Assembly: GCF_028291725.1 (NCBI RefSeq)
Contig: NZ_JAQGNT010000095.1
Coordinates: forward strand, 89,001 to 153,000
DNA from: Hydrocarboniphaga sp.
GTDB taxonomy: Bacteria > Pseudomonadota > Gammaproteobacteria > Nevskiales > Nevskiaceae
Direction: 5' to 3'
DNA length: 64,000 nt
Shown here: positions 35,017 to 43,036 of the stretch, one piece after another
Position numbering within the stretch: the stretch's first letter is position 1
Layout of the letters: each line of letters begins with the position of its first letter
Made by a program: the position numbers and the translations under genes
Notes under the pieces: generated by a model
Database searches by the model: none
What the model was told of the DNA's origin: nothing
What the model saw: only the letters and a program-made list of their open reading frames with translations

Positions 35017-35087
35017 GGACGCCTGGGGACGAAAAGCCAGCGCCTAGTTTACGCTGCTAGCGCGCTGACACCGTAGCCGGCGGCCTG

Positions 35088-35165
35088 GTAGGTTGGGGTG
35101 AGCGTTGCGAACCCCAACTTCGGCGCTCATTGGTGTTGGGGTTCGCTGTGCTCACCCCAACCTAC
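35088..35165. repeat. Dispersed palindromic repeat, family A, copy 3
   Basis: Arms of 31 bases at 35088-35118 (starting GTAGGTTGGGGTGAGC) and 35135-35165 (ending CTCACCCCAACCTAC) pair with only a few mismatches; the loop is 16 bases. It lies between the PLDc_N gene and lipA, both on the minus strand. The PLDc_N stop codon is four bases outside the repeat, in a further CTAC. Confidence 0.92.
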
Positions 35166-35168
35166 GGG

Positions 35169-35354
35169 CTACGACGATTTCGGTCCCAGCAGCCACCACA
35201 GCAGCAGGCCCAGGAACGGCAGCAGCAGGATGATCACGATCCAGATCGCCTTCTTCAGCGGCTCGGCCGAACTCTGCGCGATCTTGATGATCGCGTAGAT
35301 GTCCAGCACCAGGATCAGGATGCCGAAAATGCCGAGGTTGTTGCCGAAATTCAT
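35169..35354 (-). CDS. Small PLDc_N-type membrane protein
   Basis: 61 residues with two membrane helices: LGIFGILILVLDIYAIIKI and KKAIWIVIILLLPFLGLLLW. The end GLLLWWLLGP is the PLD-nuclease N-terminal domain (PLDc_N) pattern, which also occurs as a stand-alone peptide. No phospholipase domain follows. Function unknown. Confidence 0.7.
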   Translation of the reverse strand: MNFGNNLGIFGILILVLDIYAIIKIAQSSAEPLKKAIWIVIILLLPFLGLLLWWLLGPKSS

Positions 35355-35403
35355 CGATGCGCTCGCGCGTCAGGCCGGGAGCGCAGATGTTAACGCGAGA
35401 AGC

Positions 35404-36174
35404 TCAGGCCGCGGCTGCGTATTCGACTCTGGCCGGCAGCAGCGCCGCCTCGATCGCGGCGTGCGTGCGTCGTGCGAGTTCGTTGCGGTCCAGGCTCGCG
35501 GGGTCGATCGCCGGCAGGTAGCGCACTTCGACATCCATCGACGGGTTCCGCAGCATCGCCAGGATGTGCCAGAACAGCACGTCGTCGCCGACGTAGGGCG
35601 CGATGTTGCGGCCGTCGGGCGCGCGGCCGTAGCGGATCAGCAGCGGCTGCACCGGCAGATGGGCGTCGATCGCCGCGGCGAACAGGCGCGGATGGAAAGG
35701 CAGCAGCGATTCGCCGGCGGTGGTCGTGCCCTCCGGGAAGATCGTGACGCTGCCGCCGCTACGCAGGAACGGCGTCAGCTTGTCCAGCAGCGGCCGCGTG
35801 CCGCCCTTGCCGCGGCTCAGAAAGAAACTGCCGGACGCGATCGCCAGGCCGCCGACGATCGGCCAGTTCCGCACTTCGGCCTTGGACACGAAGCGCGTCT
35901 GTTCGCAGGCCGCGATCAGCGAGATATCCATCCACGAAACATGGTTGGCGACGGTGACGTGGCCGCTGCTCACCGGCCTGCCATTGATGCGGATGCGCAG
36001 GCCGAAGATGCCGAACAGCTTCGAGTTCCACCACTGCGTCAGCGGCTCCGGACGGATCCGCTTGCCGAAGTCGAGCCGCACGATCGTCACCAGCAGCATG
36101 CCCAGCGACAGGTGGGCGATCAGCCAGAGGCCGCGGACGATGAAGCGCAGCGACGTCGTCAGCATTCTCGTCAT
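35404..36174 (-). CDS. olsA: 1-acyl-glycerol-phosphate-type acyltransferase, likely OlsA
   Basis: 256 residues. It has an N-terminal membrane helix (about 12-35), the PlsC acyltransferase motifs NHVSWMD (NHx4D) and FPEGTTT, and no further helices. Its position four bases after the olsB stop indicates OlsA, which adds the second acyl chain to lyso-ornithine lipid. PlsC is the alternative. The pair makes a phosphorus-free membrane lipid. Confidence 0.8.
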   Translation of the reverse strand: MTRMLTTSLRFIVRGLWLIAHLSLGMLLVTIVRLDFGKRIRPEPLTQWWNSKLFGIFGLRIRINGRPVSSGHVTVANHVSWMDISLIAACEQTRFVSKAEVRNWPIVGGLAIASGSFFLSRGKGGTRPLLDKLTPFLRSGGSVTIFPEGTTTAGESLLPFHPRLFAAAIDAHLPVQPLLIRYGRAPDGRNIAPYVGDDVLFWHILAMLRNPSMDVEVRYLPAIDPASLDRNELARRTHAAIEAALLPARVEYAAAA

Positions 36175-36178
36175 GCGT

Positions 36179-36985
36179 TCAGGCGTGACCGATGATGTCG
36201 GTGCTCGGCTGGATGCCGAGGAAATGACGCGCGTAACGCGGGCAGATATCCGACACGTTCAGCAGCATGAATACGTCCGCGCAATTGAAGTCCTGATCCC
36301 AATAGGCTTCGCCGCAGACCTTGGCGCCGAGGCTGACGTAGGCCTTCAGCAGCGGCGGCAGCCTGACTTTCTGCGGCGGCTCGCCGTCGGACAGCGGCAG
36401 CAGGTGGTAGGGACGCACGCGCTGGTAGCCCGGTGCCATGTACTTGGCCTGCACCTGGCGCAGGATCGCATGTGCCTGGGCGCCGCCGTCCTCCAGGCCG
36501 ATGCTGGCGCAGCCGAACAGGTAGTCGTAGCCGTGCTGCGTAAAGAAGGCCGCGAGGCCCTGCCACAGCGTGGCGATGACCGCGCCGCTGCGGTAGTCGG
36601 CGTGCACGCAGGTGCGGCCGACTTCCATCACCCGGCCCGGCAGCGAGTCGATCATGCTCAGCTCGAACTCGCCGGCCGAATAGAAGCCGCCGGCGCGGGC
36701 GGCCTGCTGGTCGGTCAGGATGCGGGTGCAGGCGACGAGCCGGCCGCCGGCTTCGCGGACGATCAGGTGTTTGCAGTAAGGATCGTAGGCGTCGCGATCG
36801 ACGCCATCCTCGCCCCCGTCGATCTGGGCGCCGAGCTCGCCGGCGAAGATCTGGTAACGGAGCTTCTGGGTTTCCAGAATTTCCTCGGGGCTCGTCGCGA
36901 AGCCCGCGGTGAATCGCGTTTCGGGTCGCGTTTCGGGTCGGGCTTCGGGTTTGGCCTCGAAGTCTTTCGAGTTCATCAATGACAT
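36179..36985 (-). CDS. olsB: N-acyltransferase OlsB (ornithine lipid synthesis)
   Basis: 268 residues. A GNAT-like domain starts after a repetitive, charged N-terminal stretch (KPEARPETRPETRF). The motif LRYQIFAGELGAQIDG and VMEVGRTCVHADYRSGAVIATLW match OlsB/hemolysin-like acyltransferases, which attach 3-hydroxy-acyl chains from ACP to ornithine. It precedes olsA. Its N-terminal repeats come from a short tandem (CGGGTCGCGTTT and variants, 36912-36950); the start could instead be a few codons further in. Confidence 0.82.
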   Translation of the reverse strand: MSLMNSKDFEAKPEARPETRPETRFTAGFATSPEEILETQKLRYQIFAGELGAQIDGGEDGVDRDAYDPYCKHLIVREAGGRLVACTRILTDQQAARAGGFYSAGEFELSMIDSLPGRVMEVGRTCVHADYRSGAVIATLWQGLAAFFTQHGYDYLFGCASIGLEDGGAQAHAILRQVQAKYMAPGYQRVRPYHLLPLSDGEPPQKVRLPPLLKAYVSLGAKVCGEAYWDQDFNCADVFMLLNVSDICPRYARHFLGIQPSTDIIGHA

Positions 36986-37154
36986 AGGGTCAGTCCTTTC
37001 GCATCGCTGCGAGACTCTATGGACAACACGTTGAGGCGATATGAATGCGCCGTGACAATTTATTTACAAACGTGTCGCTAACATAATACGGCGCGACTAT
37101 AGCGCAGCCTCGAATCCGGACGCTTTCTGTATCGGTTTCTGTATCGGCTCGAAA

Positions 37155-39671
37155 CTAGGCCGGCGGCAGCGTCCAGTCGGCGTGGGAATGGGCCGACGAC
37201 CAGACCCGCTGGTGCGCTCTCGACAGCGAAATCGGGTCGGAGAGCAAGGTATTCCGGTCGCGTTCGCTGAGCTTTTCCGGGCCATCGGTGACCGCCTGCT
37301 CGATCAGCTGTTCGCGTGAACGCTGGGCTTCGCCGGACAGCCGCAGGCGCGGGATGCTGTCGGCCGCGAGCAGCGCATTCAGCACCGGATCGACCACCGC
37401 CTCGAGGAAGCCGGCTTTCAGGCGACGGCCGCGTCGCATCGCCAGGCGCATCCAGCGCAGCTCGCGTGGTGGCAGCGATTCTTCCGGTATCAGGAACATC
37501 CGCGCCGCGCGCAGCGCGCGGCCGGGCCGCACTCGCGATGACAGCACCGACAGCGGGATCGCCAGCATCAGCGAGCCCACCACCGGCAGCAGCCACAGCA
37601 GGAACTCGGGCTGCAGCCAGTAGACACCGCCAGCCCAGATCAGGCCCAGCAGCGAGCCGCCCCAATGCTGGCGGATCGCGTCGCTCCAGTGGGTTTCGGC
37701 GTCGTCGCGTGGTGGCGACTTCCAGCTGATCGCGACGCCGAGCAGGCCCAGCGTGACGAACTTGGCGTGGAACAGCATGCGGATCGGCGCCAGCGCGGCC
37801 GAGAACACCGACTCGAACACCACGCTGAAGAACAGCCGGATCGGCCCGCCGAAGCCGCGCCACATTTTCGGCTTGGCGATGATCAGGATCGCCGACAGCA
37901 GCTTGGGCAGCCACAGCAGGGTCGCGGTTGCGCCGAACAGGCGCGTCGCCCATTCCGGATGCCATTCCGGCCAGTTCGGGAACAGCTGGTAGGACTGCGT
38001 GAAGTACACCGGCTCGCTGAGCACGTTGACGGCCAACAAGGCCGTGGACAGCACCAGAAACAGGAACCACAGCGGCGCCGACAGGTAGGCCATCACGCCG
38101 GTCATGAACACCGCGCGATGCGCCGGGTGCAGGCCCTGCGACAGGAACAGCCTGAAGTTCATCAGGTTGCCCTGGCACCAGCGGCGGTCGCGCTTGAGCT
38201 CGTCGAGCAGGGTCGGCGGCATTTCCTCCCAGGAGCCGGGCAGGTCGTAGGCGATCCACACGCTCCAGCCGGCGCGGCGCATCAGCGCCGCCTCGACGAA
38301 GTCGTGGCTCAGGATCTCGCCCGACAGCGAGCCGCTGCCGGGCAGCTTGCTCAGCGCGCAATGGCGCATGAACGGCGCCACGCGCAGGATCGCGTTGTGG
38401 CCCCAGTAATGGCTCTCGCCGAGCTGCCAGAAGTGCAGGCCGGCAGTGAACAGCGGGCCGTAGACGCGCGTCGAGAACTGCTGGATGCGCGCGTACATCG
38501 TCTCGCGGCCGGCGGCCCAGGGCGCGGTCTGGATGATGCCGGCGCTGGGGTTGGCTTCCATCAGCTGGGTCAGCCGCACCAGGCAGTCGCCGGACATCAC
38601 GCTGTCGGCGTCGAGCACCACCATGTAGTTGAAGCCGCTGCCCCAGCGGCGACACCAGTCGGCGACGTTGCCCGACTTGCGGCGGATGCGATGCGTGCGC
38701 CGGCGGTAGTGGATATGGTCGAAGCCGTTGACCTCGCGGCACATCGTCAGCCAGGCCTGCAGCTCGGCGACGCGGGTGTCCGAATCGATGGTGTCGGACA
38801 GCACGAAGAACTCGAAATGCCGCAGCTTGCCGGTGCGCGCGATGCTGTCGTAGGTCGCGCGCACCCCGGCGAACACGCGCGCCACGTCCTCGTTGAAGAT
38901 CGGCACCAGGATCGCGGTGCGGGTGCCTTCTGCGATCGGCACGTCGGTCGGCGTCGAGCCGTTGATCGAGTATTTGTCGCGGCCCCAGAGCAGCACCCAG
39001 AAGCCCATCAGCGCGGTCCAGAAACCCGAACCGACCCAGGCGAACAGGATCGCGTACAGCACCAGGATGCACATCTCCAGCCAGTGGCTGCCGTGATAGG
39101 GCAGTACCGCAGTCATCAGGTACACCGCGATATAGGTCTGGCCGAGTACGAAGCCGAGCAGCACCAGCCGGCGCACCAGGCCGGCCCAGCGCCAGCGCCC
39201 GATCGGGTCCGGCGAATCCGGCTTGACGTCGTCCTCCAGGCGCGAGGCCAGGCGGCCGCGGCGGCCGAAGCTGGCGCGCCACAGCCGCTGGAACGGATTG
39301 GTCGCCCAGGGCCGCGGCTTCATGAAGGCGCGCTGGATCGGCGGCATCGTATGCAGGCGCGTGCGGCCGTGATTGTCGGTCTGGATGACGCGCTGCAACT
39401 GCTCGTTCAGGCGCCGGCTGTCTTCGGGCCAGATCTGGTGCAGCCGCTCCGGCATCGACTGCCAGGCCGGCGACGGCGCGCTGGCCGGCAGCGGCCCGCC
39501 GGAGAGTTCGGTATGCAGCTGCGTCCAGGGGTCGGCAGCGGCCAGCGCGTCGCGCAGCAATTTCTCGCGCCGCTCGGAGGACAGACGCAGGCGCTCGAGA
39601 TAAGCCTTGATCCGGCCGCCGCTGGCAGCCGTGGGGACGTGGTGGTCGTTCACGTGGCTATTGTGCCGCAA
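37155..39671 (-). CDS. opgH: Glucans biosynthesis glucosyltransferase OpgH/MdoH
   Basis: 838 residues from a TTG at 39671; a GTG at 39653 is an alternative (neither has an ideal ribosome site; AGAGGAAAGAG lies about 20 bases before the TTG). It has membrane helices at about 140-215 and 500-680 around a GT2 domain with VLDADSVM, QTAPWAAG and RDRRWCQGNLMNF. It polymerises glucose from UDP-glucose and passes the chain to the periplasm. It follows opgG on the same strand. Osmotic control is usual. Confidence 0.93.
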   Translation of the reverse strand: MRHNSHVNDHHVPTAASGGRIKAYLERLRLSSERREKLLRDALAAADPWTQLHTELSGGPLPASAPSPAWQSMPERLHQIWPEDSRRLNEQLQRVIQTDNHGRTRLHTMPPIQRAFMKPRPWATNPFQRLWRASFGRRGRLASRLEDDVKPDSPDPIGRWRWAGLVRRLVLLGFVLGQTYIAVYLMTAVLPYHGSHWLEMCILVLYAILFAWVGSGFWTALMGFWVLLWGRDKYSINGSTPTDVPIAEGTRTAILVPIFNEDVARVFAGVRATYDSIARTGKLRHFEFFVLSDTIDSDTRVAELQAWLTMCREVNGFDHIHYRRRTHRIRRKSGNVADWCRRWGSGFNYMVVLDADSVMSGDCLVRLTQLMEANPSAGIIQTAPWAAGRETMYARIQQFSTRVYGPLFTAGLHFWQLGESHYWGHNAILRVAPFMRHCALSKLPGSGSLSGEILSHDFVEAALMRRAGWSVWIAYDLPGSWEEMPPTLLDELKRDRRWCQGNLMNFRLFLSQGLHPAHRAVFMTGVMAYLSAPLWFLFLVLSTALLAVNVLSEPVYFTQSYQLFPNWPEWHPEWATRLFGATATLLWLPKLLSAILIIAKPKMWRGFGGPIRLFFSVVFESVFSAALAPIRMLFHAKFVTLGLLGVAISWKSPPRDDAETHWSDAIRQHWGGSLLGLIWAGGVYWLQPEFLLWLLPVVGSLMLAIPLSVLSSRVRPGRALRAARMFLIPEESLPPRELRWMRLAMRRGRRLKAGFLEAVVDPVLNALLAADSIPRLRLSGEAQRSREQLIEQAVTDGPEKLSERDRNTLLSDPISLSRAHQRVWSSAHSHADWTLPPA

Positions 39672-39731
39672 TGCAGCAGATGGATTGCGGTTTTCTCTTT
39701 CCTCTCAGGCGGATGAGAAGAAGGAGAAAGC

Positions 39732-41252
39732 TCACGGCGGCAGGATGTAGCTCCAGGTTTCCGAGATCGCTTCCTGATCGCGGCGCAGGAAAGCGCGCAT
39801 TTCCACCGGTTTTTCCGGATCGATCCGGCGGAAGCGGAACGACAGCCGCCAGCCGCCGCTGACTTCGTTCGGGAATACCTGGCGCTCGAGCAGCTCGCCG
39901 TTGTCCGACAGCCACAGGCCCGGGAATACCTTGGCGTCCTTGTCCAGGCCCTTGAGTGCCGGGCCGGCGAAGTCGACCATCATCTGGATCGTGTTGTCCT
40001 GCTCCTTGATCCAGCCATGGCCGCGGCGCGACTGCGTCACGTAACTGGTCGGCGGCAAGGTCTGCTCTTGTTTCTGCCAGGCGATGGTGTAGGCAAAATC
40101 CAGCGCCTTGCCCGGCTCGACGGCCTTGTCGCTGACCCAGTAGGCGACGATGTTGTCGTTGGTTTCGTCCGGCGACGGGATCTGCACCAGCTCGACACGG
40201 CCGGCGCCCCAGTCGCCCTTGGGTGTGACCCAGGCGCTGGGCCGGATGTCGTAGCGCGCTTCCAGATCCTCGTAGCTCGAGAACGCCGGGTCGCGCTGCA
40301 TCAGGCCGAAGCCCTTGGGACTGGTGGTCGAGAAGCTGGTGACCAGCAGGCGGCGCGGGTTCGACAGCGGCCGCCAGATCCATTCGTCCGCGCCGGTGTG
40401 CACCTGCAGGCCGTCGGAGTCATGCACTTCGGGGCGATAGTCTTCAACCTGCGAGCGCTGGTTCTCGCCGAAGAAGAACATGCTGGTCAGCGGCGCGATG
40501 CCGATCTTGTCGATCTTCTCGCGCGGGAAGATCCGCGCATCGACGCTCATCAGCGTGCTGGTGCCGGGCTTGAGCTCGAAGCGGTAGGCGCCGGTGACGC
40601 GGCGTGAATCCAGTAGCGCGTAGATCACCAGGTGATCGTCCTTGGCCGAAGGCCAGGCCAGCCAGAACTCGGTGAAGTAGGGGAACTCCTCGCCCGACAG
40701 CTGGGCGGTGTCCACGCCCAGGCCGCGCGCCGACATGCCGTAGCGCTGGTCCTTGCCCAGCCCGCGGAAGTAGCTCGCGTCCTTGAACGCGACGACCTCG
40801 TCCTTGTAACTGGGGCTGTTGACGTTGGCGTGCACGCGGAAGCCGGCGAAGCCGACGTCCTTGAACTTGGTCGGATCGAGCTGCTTGTTGTTGCCGTAGT
40901 CGAAATCGGCCGGGTTGAATGGCACCGGCTGCGAGCCGCTGGCACCGACCACGTTGATCTTGACCGGGACCGTGTAGCGCCCGCCCGGATGGAAGAACTG
41001 CACCTCGAACGGCAGCTTGCGGTTACGCCACAGCGCTTTCTCGGGCTTGAAGCGGATGTCGCGAACCTGGTCGTAGCCCAGGTCGGACAGCTCCTTGGGC
41101 AGCGCATTGTCCGGCTTCTGATAAGGCTGGGCGGCAAGGTCCTGGGCGCGTTTGGCCACGTCCTCGAAGCCGAAGCCGAAAGCGGGCAGGGCGCTCAGTG
41201 CGAGCACGCATGCGAGTACGCGGCCTACAGCAGCAGGCGTCCGTGGCGACAT
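39732..41252 (-). CDS. opgG: Periplasmic glucans biosynthesis protein OpgG/MdoG
   Basis: 506 residues. An ordinary signal peptide (about 1-26, ALSALPAFGFG), without the twin-arginine motif of OpgD, points to OpgG. The conserved FEDVAKRAQDLAAQPY, VDARIFPRE, SMFFFGEN and DEWIWRPLSNPRRL belong to the OpgG/OpgD family. It acts in the periplasm on the glucan backbone made by OpgH, encoded downstream. Confidence 0.93.
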   Translation of the reverse strand: MSPRTPAAVGRVLACVLALSALPAFGFGFEDVAKRAQDLAAQPYQKPDNALPKELSDLGYDQVRDIRFKPEKALWRNRKLPFEVQFFHPGGRYTVPVKINVVGASGSQPVPFNPADFDYGNNKQLDPTKFKDVGFAGFRVHANVNSPSYKDEVVAFKDASYFRGLGKDQRYGMSARGLGVDTAQLSGEEFPYFTEFWLAWPSAKDDHLVIYALLDSRRVTGAYRFELKPGTSTLMSVDARIFPREKIDKIGIAPLTSMFFFGENQRSQVEDYRPEVHDSDGLQVHTGADEWIWRPLSNPRRLLVTSFSTTSPKGFGLMQRDPAFSSYEDLEARYDIRPSAWVTPKGDWGAGRVELVQIPSPDETNDNIVAYWVSDKAVEPGKALDFAYTIAWQKQEQTLPPTSYVTQSRRGHGWIKEQDNTIQMMVDFAGPALKGLDKDAKVFPGLWLSDNGELLERQVFPNEVSGGWRLSFRFRRIDPEKPVEMRAFLRRDQEAISETWSYILPP

Positions 41253-41324
41253 AGATGACGGTCCGAGGAAACGAGGATGACGAATAGTCTAAGGGATCAT
41301 CCTGAACCTGAAACACAGAATCGT

Positions 41325-41801
41325 TCAGCCTTCCGGCGCCGGCCCGCGAACGTTGTCGCGTATCTTGCCCAGTGTCACCAGGCAGGCGGCGATCTCGGCC
41401 GCCGACAGCCTGGCGAAAGCCTCTTCCTTGACCTGATGCACGACGGGCAGGATCTGCCTGATCAGTTCCAGTGCGCTCGGCGTCAGGAACACCTGGCGTA
41501 CGCGACGATCGCCGGGCGCGCTGCGCCGCTCGATCCAGTTTTTGTCGGCGAGCCGGTCCAGCAGCCGCACCAGGCTCGGCGCCTCGATCTCGAGCGTGCG
41601 GGCCAGCTCGGTCTGGGTCAGCGGGCCGTCGGCCTGGTGCAATGCCAGCAGTGGCCGCCACTGCGCCTGGGACAGGCCCATCGGCTCGAGCCGGCGATCG
41701 ACATTGGCACGCAGGCTGCGCGTGACCTCGCGCATCAGGCTTGCGAGTTGTTCCGCGGGTGTTGCGGCGGGCGCAGCCGTGGTCGAACATGGATCGGTCA
41801 T
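41325..41801 (-). CDS. MarR-family transcriptional regulator
   Basis: 158 residues with a winged helix-turn-helix: LTQTELARTLEIEAPSLVRL, followed by the wing SAPGDRRVRQVFLT. It is divergent from the RND efflux operon, which it probably represses, with release by the pump's substrates. Candidate operator sequences lie between the two. An in-frame start at 41801 (ATG) fits. Confidence 0.87.
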   Translation of the reverse strand: MTDPCSTTAAPAATPAEQLASLMREVTRSLRANVDRRLEPMGLSQAQWRPLLALHQADGPLTQTELARTLEIEAPSLVRLLDRLADKNWIERRSAPGDRRVRQVFLTPSALELIRQILPVVHQVKEEAFARLSAAEIAACLVTLGKIRDNVRGPAPEG

Positions 41802-41810
41802 GGTAAAAAC

Positions 41811-41838
41811 ATTAGCACGCTAGTAATTGCATTGCTAA
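41811..41838. promoter_or_regulatory. Candidate MarR operator
   Basis: TTAGCA (41812-41817) and TGCTAA (41833-41838) form a 6-base inverted repeat with a 15-base spacer. ATTAGC-AC-GCTAGT (41811-41824) is a near-palindrome as well. The stretch is AT-rich, unlike the flanks, and lies in the divergent gap between marR and the efflux operon. Confidence 0.5.
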
Positions 41839-41889
41839 CTTAATATTATCTGCGGCTCAGCGCCGGCTACCGGCGTTCAAGGACGATCC

Positions 41890-43032
41890 ATGCCGAAACC
41901 TGCGTTTTTTCCCTCCGGTTCCGTTCCGGTTTGTGTATCGATTGTCGCCCTGTTGCTGTTCGCCGCCTGTTCCAAAGCGCCGCCGCCGGCCGCGCCACCG
42001 CCGGTCGAAGTCACGCTGGCGACGATCACCCCTCGTGCCGCTACGGTCACCATCGACTACGTCGGCGAGCTCGAGGCGATCAACACTGCCGAGATTCGTC
42101 CGAGAGTCGGCGGGCTGCTCGAGCAGCAGGCCGCGCTCGAGGGCGAGCGCGTCAAGAAAGGGCAGATCCTGTTCCGGATCGACTCGCAGCCCTATGTCGC
42201 GGCGCTCGCCAATGCAAAAGCGGCGCTGGCACAGGCGCAGGCTTCGCTCGACCAGGCCGAGCGCGATCTGTCGCGCGTGCAGCCGCTGTCGCAGATCAAC
42301 GCCGTGAGCCAGCAGGAGTTGGACGCGGCGGTCGCGCGCAATAGCGCGGGCAAGGCCTCGGTCGAAGCGGCGCGCGCCGGTGTGCAGACCGCGCAGCTCA
42401 ATCTGGATTACACGACGGTGACCTCGCCGATCGACGGCATCGTCGGCCGCGCGCTGTTCCGCACCGGCGGCCTGGTCACGGCGTACAGCTCTTTGCTGAC
42501 CACGGTCTATGCAACCGACTCGATGTACGTGAATTTCAGCATTAGCGAGCAGCGCATGCTCGAGCTGCAGCGTCAATGGGGCGGCCGCCTGCCGGACGGC
42601 GGGGTCAAGTCCGGCTTCAAGATCCTGCTGGCCGACGGCTCCGAATATCCCGAGCCCGCCAAGCTCAACCTGATCGACGCCGCCGTCGACAAGACCACCG
42701 GCACCTTGCCGGTGCGCCTGGAGGTGCCGAACCCGAACAGCACCTTGCGCGCCGGCCAGTTCGCGCGCGTTGTCGTCGCCGCGCAGAACCTGCCGGACGC
42801 GATCCTGGTGCCGCAGAAAGCAGTGCAGGAACTGCAGGGCAAGACCTACGTCTGGCTGGTCGACGGCGAAGGCAAGGCCGCCTCGCACGATGTGCGCATG
42901 GGACCACGTATCGGCAACGACTGGTTGGTGCAGGACGGGCTCAAGGCCGGCGACAAAATCGTCGTCGACGGCTTCGGCAAGGTGAGGCCAGGCGCGATCG
43001 TCGCCGACGCGCCGCCGGCAGCGAAGAGTTAA
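41890..43032 (+). CDS. RND efflux periplasmic adaptor (AcrA/MexA type lipoprotein)
   Basis: 380 residues. It has a lipoprotein signal with lipobox FAAC (Cys at about residue 27). The membrane-proximal and lipoyl parts (PRVGGLLEQQAALEGERVKKGQ), a helical hairpin (about 98-150) and the beta-barrel region (TTVTSPIDGIVGRALFRTGGLV) are present. It links the inner-membrane pump and the outer-membrane channel. First in a three-gene operon divergent from marR. Confidence 0.92.
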   Translation: MPKPAFFPSGSVPVCVSIVALLLFAACSKAPPPAAPPPVEVTLATITPRAATVTIDYVGELEAINTAEIRPRVGGLLEQQAALEGERVKKGQILFRIDSQPYVAALANAKAALAQAQASLDQAERDLSRVQPLSQINAVSQQELDAAVARNSAGKASVEAARAGVQTAQLNLDYTTVTSPIDGIVGRALFRTGGLVTAYSSLLTTVYATDSMYVNFSISEQRMLELQRQWGGRLPDGGVKSGFKILLADGSEYPEPAKLNLIDAAVDKTTGTLPVRLEVPNPNSTLRAGQFARVVVAAQNLPDAILVPQKAVQELQGKTYVWLVDGEGKAASHDVRMGPRIGNDWLVQDGLKAGDKIVVDGFGKVRPGAIVADAPPAAKS

Positions 43033-43036
43033 GGCC

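Noticed and set aside
37040..37100. Promoter for olsB in an AT-rich stretch
   Set aside because: Several poor -10-like words exist, but no pair with proper spacing stands out.
37115..37150. Direct repeat TTTCTGTATCGG near the opgH 3' end
   Set aside because: Only two 12-base copies outside any recognisable element; likely simple slippage.
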